A stretch of 60,731 nt of DNA from Flavobacteriaceae bacterium (GCA_024644725.1 JAHEHE010000005.1:1-60731), one strand, 5' to 3'. Shown: positions 41,356 to 49,668, counted from the first letter of the stretch. Made by a program: numbers and translations. The notes: generated from the letters alone by a model not told the origin.

Positions 41356-42438
41356 ATGAGTTTTAGAAACTTTCCCATGGTGCCGAGGGTTGTCTTCGGC
41401 AGAGGCAGCTTCAATCAGCTGCAAGAAATATTGGAACCTCATCGTCAGGGTGCGAATTCGCCTTTCATCTTTTTGGTGGACGATGTCTTTGAAAAGAAAA
41501 ATTCTCTTGTGGATCGCATTCCGCTGAGCCATCGGGACAAGATCATATTTGTCAGCGCTGATGAAGAGCCAAAGACTATTTATGTGGACAAAATCAGAGA
41601 TGAGATTCGTGAAGAGTTCAATGAGACGCCATCCGGCATCATTGGGATTGGTGGAGGCACCCTCCTTGATTACGCCAAAGCGGTTGCACTCATGCTGACC
41701 AATCCAGGGTCTTCGGCAGATTACCAGGGGTGGGATCTGGTGAAGTTCCCAGGGGTCTATCACGTGGGAATACCGACTATTTCAGGAACGGGAGCAGAAG
41801 TTTCACGTACGACGGTACTTACGGGTCCGGAACGAAAATTAGGCATGAATTCGGATTACACCCCATTTGATCAGGTCGTTCTCGATCCTTCGCTGCTCGA
41901 AGGCGTCCCTAAGAATCAATGGTTCTACACAGGAATGGACTGTTACATCCATTGCATAGAATCCCTTACCGGAACCTATTTGAATGCATTCAGCCAGAGT
42001 TATGGAGAGAAATCTTTGGATCTCTGTCGAGAGGTCTACCTGGAAAAAGATGAAATCGATGAGGATTCACAAGACAAGCTTATGATGGCTTCCTGGCACG
42101 GTGGCATGAGCATTGCTTATTCCCAGGTCGGTGTGGCCCATGCCATGAGCTATGGACTTTCTTATTTACTGGGGACCAAGCACGGAGTAGGCAATTGTAT
42201 CGTTTTTGATCAATTGGAGGAATTCTATCCGGAAGGTGTGAAAGAATTCAAGCAGATGGTTGAAAAACACGGTATCGACATTCCCAGTGGACTGTGCAAA
42301 GATCTGACTGATCAGCAGTTTGACACCATGATTGACGTGGCCCTGAGTCTGGTGCCCTTATGGGAGAATGCCCTGGGCAAAGATTGGCAGAAGACAATCA
42401 CCCGGGAGAAATTGAGGTCCATGTACGAGCTCATGTAA
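41356..42438 (+). CDS. kdnB: 3-deoxy-manno-octulosonate 8-oxidase (KdnB-type)
   Basis: This iron-type alcohol dehydrogenase is predicted to oxidise the C8 hydroxyl of Kdo, giving the substrate for KdnA. The 360-residue protein has the nucleotide motif GIGGGTLLDYAKAVALML, GIPTISGTGAEVSRT, and metal-ligand blocks in YTGMDCYIHCIESL and SQVGVAHAMSYGLSY with a later TKHGVGNCI. Several blocks (NSDYTPFDQ, QWFYTGMDCYIHC, EFYPEGVKEF) match Shewanella KdnB as I remember it. It closes the kdnA-kdsB-kdnB run. Confidence 0.88.
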   Translation: MSFRNFPMVPRVVFGRGSFNQLQEILEPHRQGANSPFIFLVDDVFEKKNSLVDRIPLSHRDKIIFVSADEEPKTIYVDKIRDEIREEFNETPSGIIGIGGGTLLDYAKAVALMLTNPGSSADYQGWDLVKFPGVYHVGIPTISGTGAEVSRTTVLTGPERKLGMNSDYTPFDQVVLDPSLLEGVPKNQWFYTGMDCYIHCIESLTGTYLNAFSQSYGEKSLDLCREVYLEKDEIDEDSQDKLMMASWHGGMSIAYSQVGVAHAMSYGLSYLLGTKHGVGNCIVFDQLEEFYPEGVKEFKQMVEKHGIDIPSGLCKDLTDQQFDTMIDVALSLVPLWENALGKDWQKTITREKLRSMYELM

Positions 42439-42497
42439 GTGGCAAATCCAATCATGTGAGTTTACCTTAAAGAAACCAAAACATAAAATTAAAGAAA

Positions 42498-42770
42498 ATG
42501 GCAAGTAGAAGACAGTTTAAAAAAGAATTGAATCAGACCTTGTCTGAGGTTATTGAAGAATGTTATGAAATTCAACGCTCGGGAAAAGATGCGGTGTCTA
42601 AAAAAGCTGAAAAGTTGATCGATAGCGCTATCGAAACCTTCGATCGGCTTATCGCAAAATTGCACCAGGATCAGGATCAGGATTCAAAAACGCATTTCAA
42701 ATCCTTACGTGAGGAGCTCGAGAAGAGCACAACGTCTTTTTACAAAGAAATAGACAAATTAAAAAGCTGA
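42498..42770 (+). CDS. small helical protein of unknown function
   Basis: This 90-residue, highly charged protein is predicted fully helical and possibly coiled-coil, from FKKELNQTLSEVIEECYEIQ to the C-terminal LREELEKSTTSFYKEIDKL. It has no signal peptide or membrane helix and no catalytic motif. It starts 60 bases after kdnB on the same strand, so cotranscription is possible but not shown. I recall similar short proteins in Bacteroidota without assigned function. Confidence 0.75.
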   Translation: MASRRQFKKELNQTLSEVIEECYEIQRSGKDAVSKKAEKLIDSAIETFDRLIAKLHQDQDQDSKTHFKSLREELEKSTTSFYKEIDKLKS

Positions 42771-42874
42771 AAACCAACGGTTAATATTAGCTTGGTTTGG
42801 ATTTAAAAAAAATTTGTTTAATTTGTACTAAGATCAATTACGAACACGTTCTAATATTTCTTAAAGTATAGTCT

Positions 42875-43072
42875 ATGGCAAGAGCAATATTTGACTACAC
42901 CAAAACAGTTTTGAAAAAAGTGAGTTTTGATGTTGATTTGTTTTGTAAGGAACTGAAAAAAGCTATGAAAAGGTTACTTCCATTTGAAATTGAAGAATTG
43001 CGCTTATGGCTGATGAAATTCACAGCCAACAAACCTGAACTTCACGTAAGTCTGGCCCTGATCAAAAACTAG
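42875..43072 (+). CDS. small conserved-type protein of unknown function (65 residues)
   Basis: The protein MARAIFDYTKTVLKKVSF followed by DLFCKELKKAMKRLLPFEIE is basic and helical, and ends RLWLMKFTANKPELHVSLAL. It has no signal peptide. The stop codon is 3 bases from the end of the convergent oxyR gene. Short open frames can be chance, but the amino-acid pattern (amphipathic helices, balanced charge) and clean fit between neighbours favour a real gene. Function is unknown. Confidence 0.65.
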   Translation: MARAIFDYTKTVLKKVSFDVDLFCKELKKAMKRLLPFEIEELRLWLMKFTANKPELHVSLALIKN

Positions 43073-43075
43073 TTC

Positions 43076-44032
43076 CTATAAACCGGATACAGGTTTTTTG
43101 TTCAACGGACTGATGATTTTGACGTCATGAAAGGCAATTGCGCCTCTAATGACGGAGTCAATCGTGGTCTTCAGCGCATCGAGCATTTGCATCTTTAACT
43201 GGGATTTGTGATAAATCAGGCTCACTTCCCTGGCTGGAATTGTTGACGCAAAGGGTCTGAGGTATTTTTTATCCTCTTCAGAAAGATCAAGGCTGTTCAG
43301 GTAGGGTATCAAAGTCATTCCCAACCCTTCTTTGCTCAATCGGATCAATGTGCCGATGCTTCCGCTTTCCAGGTGAAACTGGCCGTCATCCGCGGTATTT
43401 ATCGACTGACACAAATTGATCACGTTGTTCTTGAAACAATGACCATCTTCAAGGAGGAGTATATCGCTGAGATCCAGGTCCTCCTCGCTGATGTGATCTT
43501 TTTGATACAGCCTGTGATCCTCAGATACAAATCCAATGAAAGGTTCGTAGTAGAGCGGTTTCTCAACAATGGCTTCATTTTCGAGCGGTGTGGCAGCGAT
43601 TCCCGCGTCCAAATAGCCATCGGTCAGCTTCCTCATCATCTCGTCCGTTGTGAGTTCTTCAATGTAGAGCTTTACTTTGCTGTACTTTTTTAGAAAAGTC
43701 TTCAGGAAGAAGGGCAATAGGGTAGGCATGATGGTAGGAATGATACCGAGCTTGAATTCACCCCCAATATATCCTTTCTGCTGATCGACGATATCACCGA
43801 TTCGGTTGCTTTCATCGACGATCAATTTCGCCTGTTCCAGTATTTTCTCTCCAATGGGTGTCAGTTGAATGGGTTTTTTCTTCCGGTTGAATATAGTAAC
43901 ACCCAGTTCCTCCTCCAGCTTTTGGATTTGCATCGAGAGGGTGGGTTGTGTTACAAAACTGTGTTCGGCTGCCATGGTGAAGTTTTTGTGCTCAGCAACC
44001 GCAAGTACGTATTTCAATTGGGTAATGGTCAT
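43076..44032 (-). CDS. oxyR: hydrogen-peroxide-sensing LysR-type regulator OxyR
   Basis: This 318-residue regulator has an N-terminal winged helix (QLKYVLAVAEHKNFTMAAEH, TQPTLSMQIQKLEEELG) and a periplasmic-binding-type sensor domain. The redox pair GHCFKNNVINLC places Cys199 and Cys208 at exactly the E. coli OxyR positions when numbered from the start at 44032. Peroxide links these two residues and switches the regulator on. I use MTITQLKYV as the start. An ATG at 44071 would run into the shared promoter. It is divergent from dps, its likely target. Confidence 0.95.
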   Translation of the reverse strand: MTITQLKYVLAVAEHKNFTMAAEHSFVTQPTLSMQIQKLEEELGVTIFNRKKKPIQLTPIGEKILEQAKLIVDESNRIGDIVDQQKGYIGGEFKLGIIPTIMPTLLPFFLKTFLKKYSKVKLYIEELTTDEMMRKLTDGYLDAGIAATPLENEAIVEKPLYYEPFIGFVSEDHRLYQKDHISEEDLDLSDILLLEDGHCFKNNVINLCQSINTADDGQFHLESGSIGTLIRLSKEGLGMTLIPYLNSLDLSEEDKKYLRPFASTIPAREVSLIYHKSQLKMQMLDALKTTIDSVIRGAIAFHDVKIISPLNKKPVSGL

Positions 44033-44046
44033 AACAATAGAACTAG

Positions 44047-44062
44047 TTGATAAAGTTATCAA
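44047..44062. promoter_or_regulatory. palindrome in the oxyR-dps intergenic region
   Basis: TTGATAA-AG-TTATCAA is a perfect 7-2-7 inverted repeat. It overlaps the oxyR -7 box (44067-44060), so a bound protein would block oxyR transcription. CAATAG (44035-44040) and CTATTG (44085-44090) form an outer pair. Confidence 0.45.
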
Positions 44063-44067
44063 ATCTA
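44060..44067 (-). promoter_or_regulatory. -7 box for oxyR
   Basis: TAGATTTG on the minus strand matches TAnnTTTG and predicts a leader of about 20 bases. No -33 TTG is seen at normal spacing. Confidence 0.45.
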
Positions 44068-44130
44068 TCAATTACTTCTATGCACTATTGAATTTTTTAT
44101 TCATGACCTTTGTTACAAATTAAAAGGATT

Positions 44131-44601
44131 ATGGAAAACGCAATTTTAGGATTAGACCGTCAGAAAGTAAGTTCACTGAACAGAGGATTGAATGAATTGC
44201 TGGCAAATTTTCAAATTTACTATCAGAATCTTCGAGGACTTCACTGGAATATCAAAGGTCAGTCATTCTTTGAGCTTCATATGAAATTCGAGGAGCTTTA
44301 CACGGATGCCCAGGAAAAGATCGATATGATCGCCGAACGAATTTTGACGCTTCAGGGCACGCCTTTGCACACCTTTGAGGACTACCTGGCAGAATCCAGT
44401 GTAACCGTAGGCAGAAACATTTCAAATGATCGCGAGTCGGTAGAGCTCGTTGCGAATTCCCTGGAAAGATTAATTGAACTGGAAAGAAACTTGCTCACGG
44501 AGTCAGCCGAAGCGGATGATGAGGGAACCAATGCCATGATGAGTGACTTCATTTCAGAGCAGGAAAAAACCGTATGGATGTTGAAGGCCTGGCTGGCCTA
44601 G
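44131..44601 (+). CDS. dps: Dps-family DNA-binding ferritin-like protein
   Basis: Dps oxidises and stores iron using peroxide, protecting DNA. The 156-residue protein has the ferroxidase motifs of Dps: NLRGLHWNIKGQSFFELHMKFEELYTD and DMIAERILTLQGTPLHTFEDYL, with the conserved His and Asp/Glu ligands. It starts at ATG 44131, preceded by AAAGGA. A TTG at 44110 would add seven residues. Divergence from oxyR and the shared palindrome predict peroxide induction. The end is 2 bases from the convergent acyltransferase gene. Confidence 0.95.
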   Translation: MENAILGLDRQKVSSLNRGLNELLANFQIYYQNLRGLHWNIKGQSFFELHMKFEELYTDAQEKIDMIAERILTLQGTPLHTFEDYLAESSVTVGRNISNDRESVELVANSLERLIELERNLLTESAEADDEGTNAMMSDFISEQEKTVWMLKAWLA

Positions 44602-44603
44602 GT

Positions 44604-45416
44604 TTAGTACATATCCCAAAACTCTCTTTTCTTGTTGAGCTCGGTTTCTCTTTTGTGGTAGTCTTCCACCTCCTGAACCTTTAGGAAGGAAGGATGCTGC
44701 TCTATGGCGTATTCGATCATTTCTACAATATCGTCGATGCTGTCTTTTTCATAGTCGATCTCCAACGGTTTCTTGATAACCATGGACTGAAGAATTCCAC
44801 GTTTTTTGATCAGGAGTCCTTTTTTGTCAAAGGAGCGCCTGAAACCGTCGATTACTACAGGAATGACAATCGGTTTGTTTTCACGGATGATGTGGGCCGT
44901 TCCTCTGCGAATCGGTTTAAAAGGCGTAGTGGTACCCTGAGGGAAGGTGATTACCCAGCCATCTTCCAGGGCTCTGGTTATGTTGGAAACGTCAGACATC
45001 TTCACCTGCTTTTTGACGTCCTTGCCTTTTTCCCTCCAGGTGCGCTCTATAGAAATCGAGCCTGCATAGGCCATGATCCTGGGAAGCAATCCGGCTCTCA
45101 TGGTTTCCTTGGCTGCGACGAAGTAGATATTCAACTTGGGCTGCCAGAGATATCCGATGTCTCGAATATTGTCTACACGACCGCTCAAAGCGGCATTGAA
45201 CACATGGAGCATGGCGGCGACGTCTGCGAAATAGGTCTGATGATTGGCTACGAAAAGGACGTTGTTTTCCGGAAGGTCCCGGATTATCTCTGAGCCTTCA
45301 ATCTGCAATTCATTGAATCCGCGGTATCTGCGATGCGAGAATAATCCCATGGTCCTGATCAGCATTTTCTTCAGGAAGAGAATATTCCCAAACACATCCC
45401 TTTTAAATACCCCCAT
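44604..45416 (-). CDS. lysophospholipid acyltransferase family protein (PlsC-like)
   Basis: This 270-residue membrane-associated enzyme has the acyltransferase motif NHQTYFAD (H-x4-D), a substrate-binding FPQGTTTPFKP and VIPVVIDGFRRSF. PlsC-type enzymes add the second acyl chain to lysophosphatidate, while relatives make ornithine or other lipids, so the exact acceptor is open. I start it at 45416 (MGVFKRDVFG), because longer frames run back into the upstream NUDIX gene. It has its own promoter (45435-45463), with the -33 element in the NUDIX 3' end. Confidence 0.87.
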   Translation of the reverse strand: MGVFKRDVFGNILFLKKMLIRTMGLFSHRRYRGFNELQIEGSEIIRDLPENNVLFVANHQTYFADVAAMLHVFNAALSGRVDNIRDIGYLWQPKLNIYFVAAKETMRAGLLPRIMAYAGSISIERTWREKGKDVKKQVKMSDVSNITRALEDGWVITFPQGTTTPFKPIRRGTAHIIRENKPIVIPVVIDGFRRSFDKKGLLIKKRGILQSMVIKKPLEIDYEKDSIDDIVEMIEYAIEQHPSFLKVQEVEDYHKRETELNKKREFWDMY

Positions 45417-45434
45417 GTTTGATGATTTGTTAAA

Positions 45435-45463
45435 CAAACTTATAAAAATTAATGAAAACTCAA
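45435..45463 (-). promoter_or_regulatory. promoter of the PlsC-like gene (TTG-N18-TAAGTTTG)
   Basis: On the minus strand TTG (45463-45461) and TAAGTTTG (45442-45435) are 18 bases apart. The TTG lies within the last codons of the upstream NUDIX gene. Confidence 0.5.
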
Positions 45464-46087
45464 TTTTATAAGTTCTTTTATTTCGCTCAACATCATAGCT
45501 GTTGCCCCCCAAACGACATGGCCGTCCAAATGAAAGCAGGGAACGTCTATGTTCTCCATATAGCTGGTGCTCATGTTTTTTAAGCCAAGAGTGCTTTCAT
45601 CCAAAAGGTCCTGTAGTTTCACTTGTATAATCTCCCTCACTTCATGATTGGGCCTGAACACAGGCATTTCAGAGCTGATTCCAACATACGGGCTCACAAG
45701 GAAATTACTCGGCGGAATATAGGTCTCGGTCATTGACTTTTTGATCACGATGGAATTGGGGTGCACGCCCGTCTCTTCACAGGTCTCGCGCAAGGCCGTA
45801 TGAGCCAGATTGCGGTCACCTGCTTCCTGTTTTCCACCCGGAAAGCTAACCTGCGCCGAATGCGTTCCAGAATAACTGGCTCGTAGCGTCAGCAGAAATC
45901 GGGTTTCGTTTTCCGGATCCGGATAGAACAATGCGAGCACGCCGGCACGAGAGGGTTGAGAGCGCTGGATTTCATCCCAGCTCGGAATGGTTCTAATTTC
46001 GGGGATCATTTTGCGGTGCGCCTCGATTCCAGGAAGCGGATGAGTCTCAAGTTGAGAAAGGATCGATAAAAAGCGCCCAAATTGCAT
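45449..46087 (-). CDS. NUDIX hydrolase, CoA pyrophosphatase-like
   Basis: This 212-residue protein carries a full Nudix box, GGKQEAGDRNLAHTAL then RETCEETGV, preceded by HSAQVSFPGG. That upstream segment (SFPGGK) is typical of the NudL-type CoA pyrophosphatases. The first 50 residues (LPGIEAHRKMIPEIR) form a family-specific lead-in. I start it at 46087 (MQFGRFLSIL); a longer frame would overlap bshA on the other strand. The role would be to trim CoA derivatives, but this is inferred. Confidence 0.88.
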   Translation of the reverse strand: MQFGRFLSILSQLETHPLPGIEAHRKMIPEIRTIPSWDEIQRSQPSRAGVLALFYPDPENETRFLLTLRASYSGTHSAQVSFPGGKQEAGDRNLAHTALRETCEETGVHPNSIVIKKSMTETYIPPSNFLVSPYVGISSEMPVFRPNHEVREIIQVKLQDLLDESTLGLKNMSTSYMENIDVPCFHLDGHVVWGATAMMLSEIKELIKLSFH

Positions 46088-46111
46088 AGAATAGGTTAAA
46101 TTTACAATCTG

Positions 46112-46119
46112 CAAAAGTA
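46112..46119 (-). promoter_or_regulatory. -7 box for the NUDIX gene
   Basis: TACTTTTG on the minus strand matches TAnnTTTG and predicts a leader of about 20 bases. It supports the 46087 start. No -33 TTG is found. Confidence 0.5.
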
Positions 46120-46183
46120 CGATTAATCTGCATATTTGTAAGGATGAGCTTGATTTTCGACTTTTATAATCTAAACGAACTCT

Positions 46184-47332
46184 ATGAACATTGGAATTGT
46201 ATGCTATCCGACCTATGGAGGCAGTGGAGTGGTTGCTACCGAATTGGGAATGGCCCTCGCCGAGGAAGGACACATGGTTCATTTCATCACTTCTCATCAG
46301 CCTGTAAAATTGAATTTCCTGAATAAAAATCTCCATTTTCATGAGGTTTTTGTAGAGAACTACCCGCTGTTTCATTATCAGCCCTACAATCTGGCCCTAT
46401 CGAGTAAATTGGTGGAATCTGTGCAGAAGTACGATATCGAGGTATTGCATGTCCACTATGCGATTCCTCACGCTTACGCAGCTTACATGGCCAAACAGAT
46501 GCTCAAAGAGAAAGGAATTCATATTCCCATAGTAACGACTTTACACGGAACTGACATCACCCTAGTGGGAAGTCATCCCGTGTACAAGCCCGCTGTGGAG
46601 TTCAGCATCAACCACTCGGATGTGGTGACCACGGTATCGGAAAGCCTGAAAAGTGATACAGTAAGACTGTTTGATATTAAAAAGGACATTGAGGTCATTT
46701 ACAATTTCATTGATTTTGAAAAGCATGCGAATTGGTCTCAAGGAGATTGCATAAGGGAATCTCTCGCAGATCCGCATGAGAGGATCATAACTCACGTTAG
46801 TAATCTGCGACCCGTGAAGCGAGTGCTGGATGTGATTCGCGTGTTTGAAAAGGTGCAGCAAAAAGTACCTTCGAAGCTTATCCTTGTAGGAGAAGGACCG
46901 GACAAGGAGAAAGCTGATTTACTGGCCAAGGAGCTGGGTGTTAAGGACAAGATTCTCTTCCTCGGGAAAAGTGACGAAATTAGAAGAATTATGTGTTTTT
47001 CTGACCTGTTCCTGCTACCGTCTGAGACGGAGAGCTTTGGTTTGGCAGCTCTTGAGGCCATGGCAGGCAAAACACCTGTGATTTCTACCAACCAGGGGGG
47101 GCTTCCCGAAGTGAATATTCAGGGTGTGACGGGATTTTTGAGCGATGTCGGGGACGTTGAGGATATGGCCAAAAACGCTATTTACATCCTTGAGAATGAT
47201 AAAAGGCTGAAAGAATTCAAAGAAAATGCTTTTGAAGCGGCCCATCGGTTCTCCATGGAAAAAATACTTCCTAAATATGAGGCCATGTACAATCGGGTCA
47301 TCGAGAAGGGAGTCAAAGAGAGTGTGAATTAA
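46184..47332 (+). CDS. bshA: N-acetyl-alpha-D-glucosaminyl L-malate synthase BshA
   Basis: This GT4 glycosyltransferase joins UDP-GlcNAc and malate in the first step of bacillithiol synthesis. The 382-residue protein has CYPTYGGSGVVATELGMALA at its start, HVHYAIPHA, TTLHGTDITLVGSHP, and the C-terminal donor-binding block LLPSETESFGLAALEAMA. These are BshA-specific patterns. The pathway partner bshB1 is at 11.6 kb. The gene is divergent from the NUDIX gene. Confidence 0.95.
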   Translation: MNIGIVCYPTYGGSGVVATELGMALAEEGHMVHFITSHQPVKLNFLNKNLHFHEVFVENYPLFHYQPYNLALSSKLVESVQKYDIEVLHVHYAIPHAYAAYMAKQMLKEKGIHIPIVTTLHGTDITLVGSHPVYKPAVEFSINHSDVVTTVSESLKSDTVRLFDIKKDIEVIYNFIDFEKHANWSQGDCIRESLADPHERIITHVSNLRPVKRVLDVIRVFEKVQQKVPSKLILVGEGPDKEKADLLAKELGVKDKILFLGKSDEIRRIMCFSDLFLLPSETESFGLAALEAMAGKTPVISTNQGGLPEVNIQGVTGFLSDVGDVEDMAKNAIYILENDKRLKEFKENAFEAAHRFSMEKILPKYEAMYNRVIEKGVKESVN

Positions 47333-47351
47333 AATTTTTCGGGGGAATTGT

Positions 47352-48419
47352 TTATTCTGAAAAATAGAGAAGTCCCTCACGTATCAATTCAGAACTAATT
47401 TGCTGATCGATTTTGCAGTTTTCCATAGCTTCGAGCAGAACGAAATTAATCACTCCACTGACGTTCTTTTTGTCGAACACCATCAGATCCATGATGGAAT
47501 CGCAATCTTCGGCATTTATGTCGATTTTCCCATAGAATTTGCGCACAAAATCTTTGAGTTCCTCAGCCCAGTGAATCGGAAGATCGCAAACTTTTGAAGA
47601 ATAGTAGAGCTCGATCACCATTCCTGCTGCAATGGCTTCCCCATGCGTGAGATCACTCTTGAAGTCTTTTTCGAGAAAATAGGATTCGATGGCATGTCCG
47701 GCAGTATGTCCAAAATTGAGGGTTTTGCGAAGACCCGATTCGTGCAGGTCATCCAGGACCACCTGGTTTTTGATCTCAACTGACTTGTGCACCAAGGGCA
47801 CAATTCGAGTCAAATCGATGGAATCAAACGTACGGATCTCTTCCCAAAGGCTCTTGTCGAAGGTATACCCGTATTTGATAATTTCTGCAAGGCCCGAACG
47901 CATTTCCCGATGGGAAACCGTTTTCAGATATTCTGGATCGATCAAGACCATTTCGGGATTGCTGAACAAACCAATCTGATTCTTCAAAACCCCCAGGTCG
48001 ATTCCAGTTTTTGCGCCCACAGAGGCATCCACCATGCTGAGAAGGGTCGTCGGGATATTAATAAAGCGAATACCTCTTTTGAAGCAGGAGGCAATGAAAC
48101 CTCCCATATCGGTGATCACGCCTCCTCCAAGATTGATGATCATTGATTTTCGGTCGGCTCCGAGCGCTGACAATTGTTCCCAAATCTGCTGGCAGGTATC
48201 CAGATTCTTGAATTTTTCGCCTGCGCGAATTTCGAGGACTTTCAGCCCGTGGTTCGACTCCATTTTATCCTTTAGGATGGGCCAGCAATGTTCCCGGGTA
48301 TTGTTGTCGACCATGACAAAGATTTTCGAACAGAACTCCTTGTTCATGTAGTGGTTCAGGCTTTGATATGCCTTGTCGCCGAAATGCACAGAATAGCCAG
48401 TAGATCTGATCGAGTTCAT
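47352..48419 (-). CDS. aroB: 3-dehydroquinate synthase
   Basis: This is the second enzyme of the shikimate pathway. The 355-residue protein has NAD-binding LGGGVITDMGGFIAS, the block PTTLLSMVDASVGAKTGID, the metal ligands in EIIKYGYT and FGHTAGHAIES and the basic residues of HGEAIAAGM. I start it at 48419 (MNSIRSTGYSVHFG); the longer frame to 48524 would overlap the proline dehydrogenase start. It is convergent with bshA (19-base gap) and divergent from proline dehydrogenase. Confidence 0.95.
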   Translation of the reverse strand: MNSIRSTGYSVHFGDKAYQSLNHYMNKEFCSKIFVMVDNNTREHCWPILKDKMESNHGLKVLEIRAGEKFKNLDTCQQIWEQLSALGADRKSMIINLGGGVITDMGGFIASCFKRGIRFINIPTTLLSMVDASVGAKTGIDLGVLKNQIGLFSNPEMVLIDPEYLKTVSHREMRSGLAEIIKYGYTFDKSLWEEIRTFDSIDLTRIVPLVHKSVEIKNQVVLDDLHESGLRKTLNFGHTAGHAIESYFLEKDFKSDLTHGEAIAAGMVIELYYSSKVCDLPIHWAEELKDFVRKFYGKIDINAEDCDSIMDLMVFDKKNVSGVINFVLLEAMENCKIDQQISSELIREGLLYFSE

Positions 48420-48454
48420 CCTTTTCTTTTGTGATGCAAATAACGGTGAAATAA

Positions 48455-48485
48455 TTGAAAAAATAAATTGCTCTGGGTATCTTTG
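48455..48485 (+). promoter_or_regulatory. proline dehydrogenase promoter (TTG-N20-TATCTTTG)
   Basis: TTG (48455-48457) and TATCTTTG (48478-48485) are separated by exactly 20 bases. The predicted start point is near 48491, giving a leader of about 11 bases. Confidence 0.75.
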
Positions 48486-48501
48486 TGTCAAATCTGGATT
48501 T

Positions 48502-49668
48502 ATGGAAAAGTTGTTCGACAACACCGAAGTGGCCTTTGCTTTGAAATCGGATTCCGAGCTGGAAAGAGCCTATTTTTTATTTCGCCTGATTAAGAGTGAG
48601 CCGCTGGTGAAAATCGGTACGGCTGTCACCAAATTTGCGCTCAAATCCGCCTTGCCAGTCGAGGGCCTGATTCGATCAACAGTGTTCGATCATTTCTGCG
48701 GAGGCGTTAATGAGTCTGACTGCATGCCTATGATCGACCGGATGATTGAAAAGCATGTGTATTCCGTTCTTGACTATTCCGTCGAGGGGAAGGAAGAAGA
48801 GAAGCAGTTTGAGATAGCCCTCGAAAAGACGTTGACCATCATCGATTTTGTCGAAACAAAGGATGCGATTCCTTTTGCCGTTTTTAAGCCCTCCGGATTC
48901 GGGCGCTTTGAGCTTTATCGCAAAATTAGTGAGGGTGAGGTTCTTACTCAGGAAGAATCCGACGAATGGAATCGGGTGGTTGAACGATATGAGAGGGTGG
49001 CCAAAGCCTGTCATGACAAGGATATTTCCCTGTTGGTTGACGCTGAAGAAACATGGATGCAGAAGGCGGCAGATGATCTTGTCGAACAACTCATGGAAAA
49101 ATACAACAAGGAGAAGACTGTGGTTTTTGGAACACTGCAACTTTACAGGCATGACCGTTTCGCCTATTTGAAGTCTCTTCACGAAAGAGCAAAAAAGGGT
49201 GGATATAAAATTGGTATGAAACTTGTGCGAGGTGCCTATATGGAGAAGGAAAGGGAACGGGCGGAGGAAAAAGGTTATCCAAGTCCCATTTGCGAAGACA
49301 AGGCTGCCACAGATGAGAATTTCAATCAGGTAATGAGGTACATGTTTGACCATTTGGAAGACATGTCCATTTTTTGCGGCACCCACAATGAAGAGAGTTC
49401 CTATCTTTTGATGGACCTGATCGCAGAATCGGGTATTTCCAGGGATGATTCCCGAATCTGGTTCGGACAGTTATTTGGAATGAGCGATAATATCAGTTTC
49501 AATCTCGCCCATGACGGATACAACGTGGCCAAATACCTTCCGTTCGGTCCTGTAAAGGATGTCATGCCTTACCTGATACGTCGTGCTGAGGAGAATACTT
49601 CGGTGGCAGGTCAGACCAATAGAGAGCTGGACCTGATCATCAAAGAAAAGAAGAGAAGAAAGATATAA
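48502..49668 (+). CDS. proline dehydrogenase
   Basis: This FAD enzyme oxidises proline to pyrroline-5-carboxylate. The 388-residue protein has the barrel motifs SLLVDAEETWMQKAAD, GTLQLYRHDRFAYL, GMKLVRGAYMEKERERAEE and GTHNEESSYLL. The C-terminal active-site block YLPFGPVKDVMPYLIRRAEENTS contains the conserved RRxxEN. It is a stand-alone domain, not the bifunctional PutA. It abuts the metallophosphoesterase gene with no gap and shares its strand. Confidence 0.94.
   Translation: MEKLFDNTEVAFALKSDSELERAYFLFRLIKSEPLVKIGTAVTKFALKSALPVEGLIRSTVFDHFCGGVNESDCMPMIDRMIEKHVYSVLDYSVEGKEEEKQFEIALEKTLTIIDFVETKDAIPFAVFKPSGFGRFELYRKISEGEVLTQEESDEWNRVVERYERVAKACHDKDISLLVDAEETWMQKAADDLVEQLMEKYNKEKTVVFGTLQLYRHDRFAYLKSLHERAKKGGYKIGMKLVRGAYMEKERERAEEKGYPSPICEDKAATDENFNQVMRYMFDHLEDMSIFCGTHNEESSYLLMDLIAESGISRDDSRIWFGQLFGMSDNISFNLAHDGYNVAKYLPFGPVKDVMPYLIRRAEENTSVAGQTNRELDLIIKEKKRRKI

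Noticed and set aside
42771-42798. Possible terminator after the 90-residue gene (AAACCAA/TTGGTTT)
   Set aside because: The loop is long and the following sequence is A-rich, not a T-run.
44110-44130. TTG start for dps
   Set aside because: ATG at 44131 has an AAAGGA in front, and the extension is not conserved in Dps as I know it.
44585-44599. GGCC-type hairpin at the dps 3' end
   Set aside because: It is only 5 bp with no T-run, so there is no real terminator evidence.
46088-46375. N-terminal extension of the NUDIX protein
   Set aside because: It is antisense to bshA and lacks conservation. A -7 box lies just upstream of 46087.
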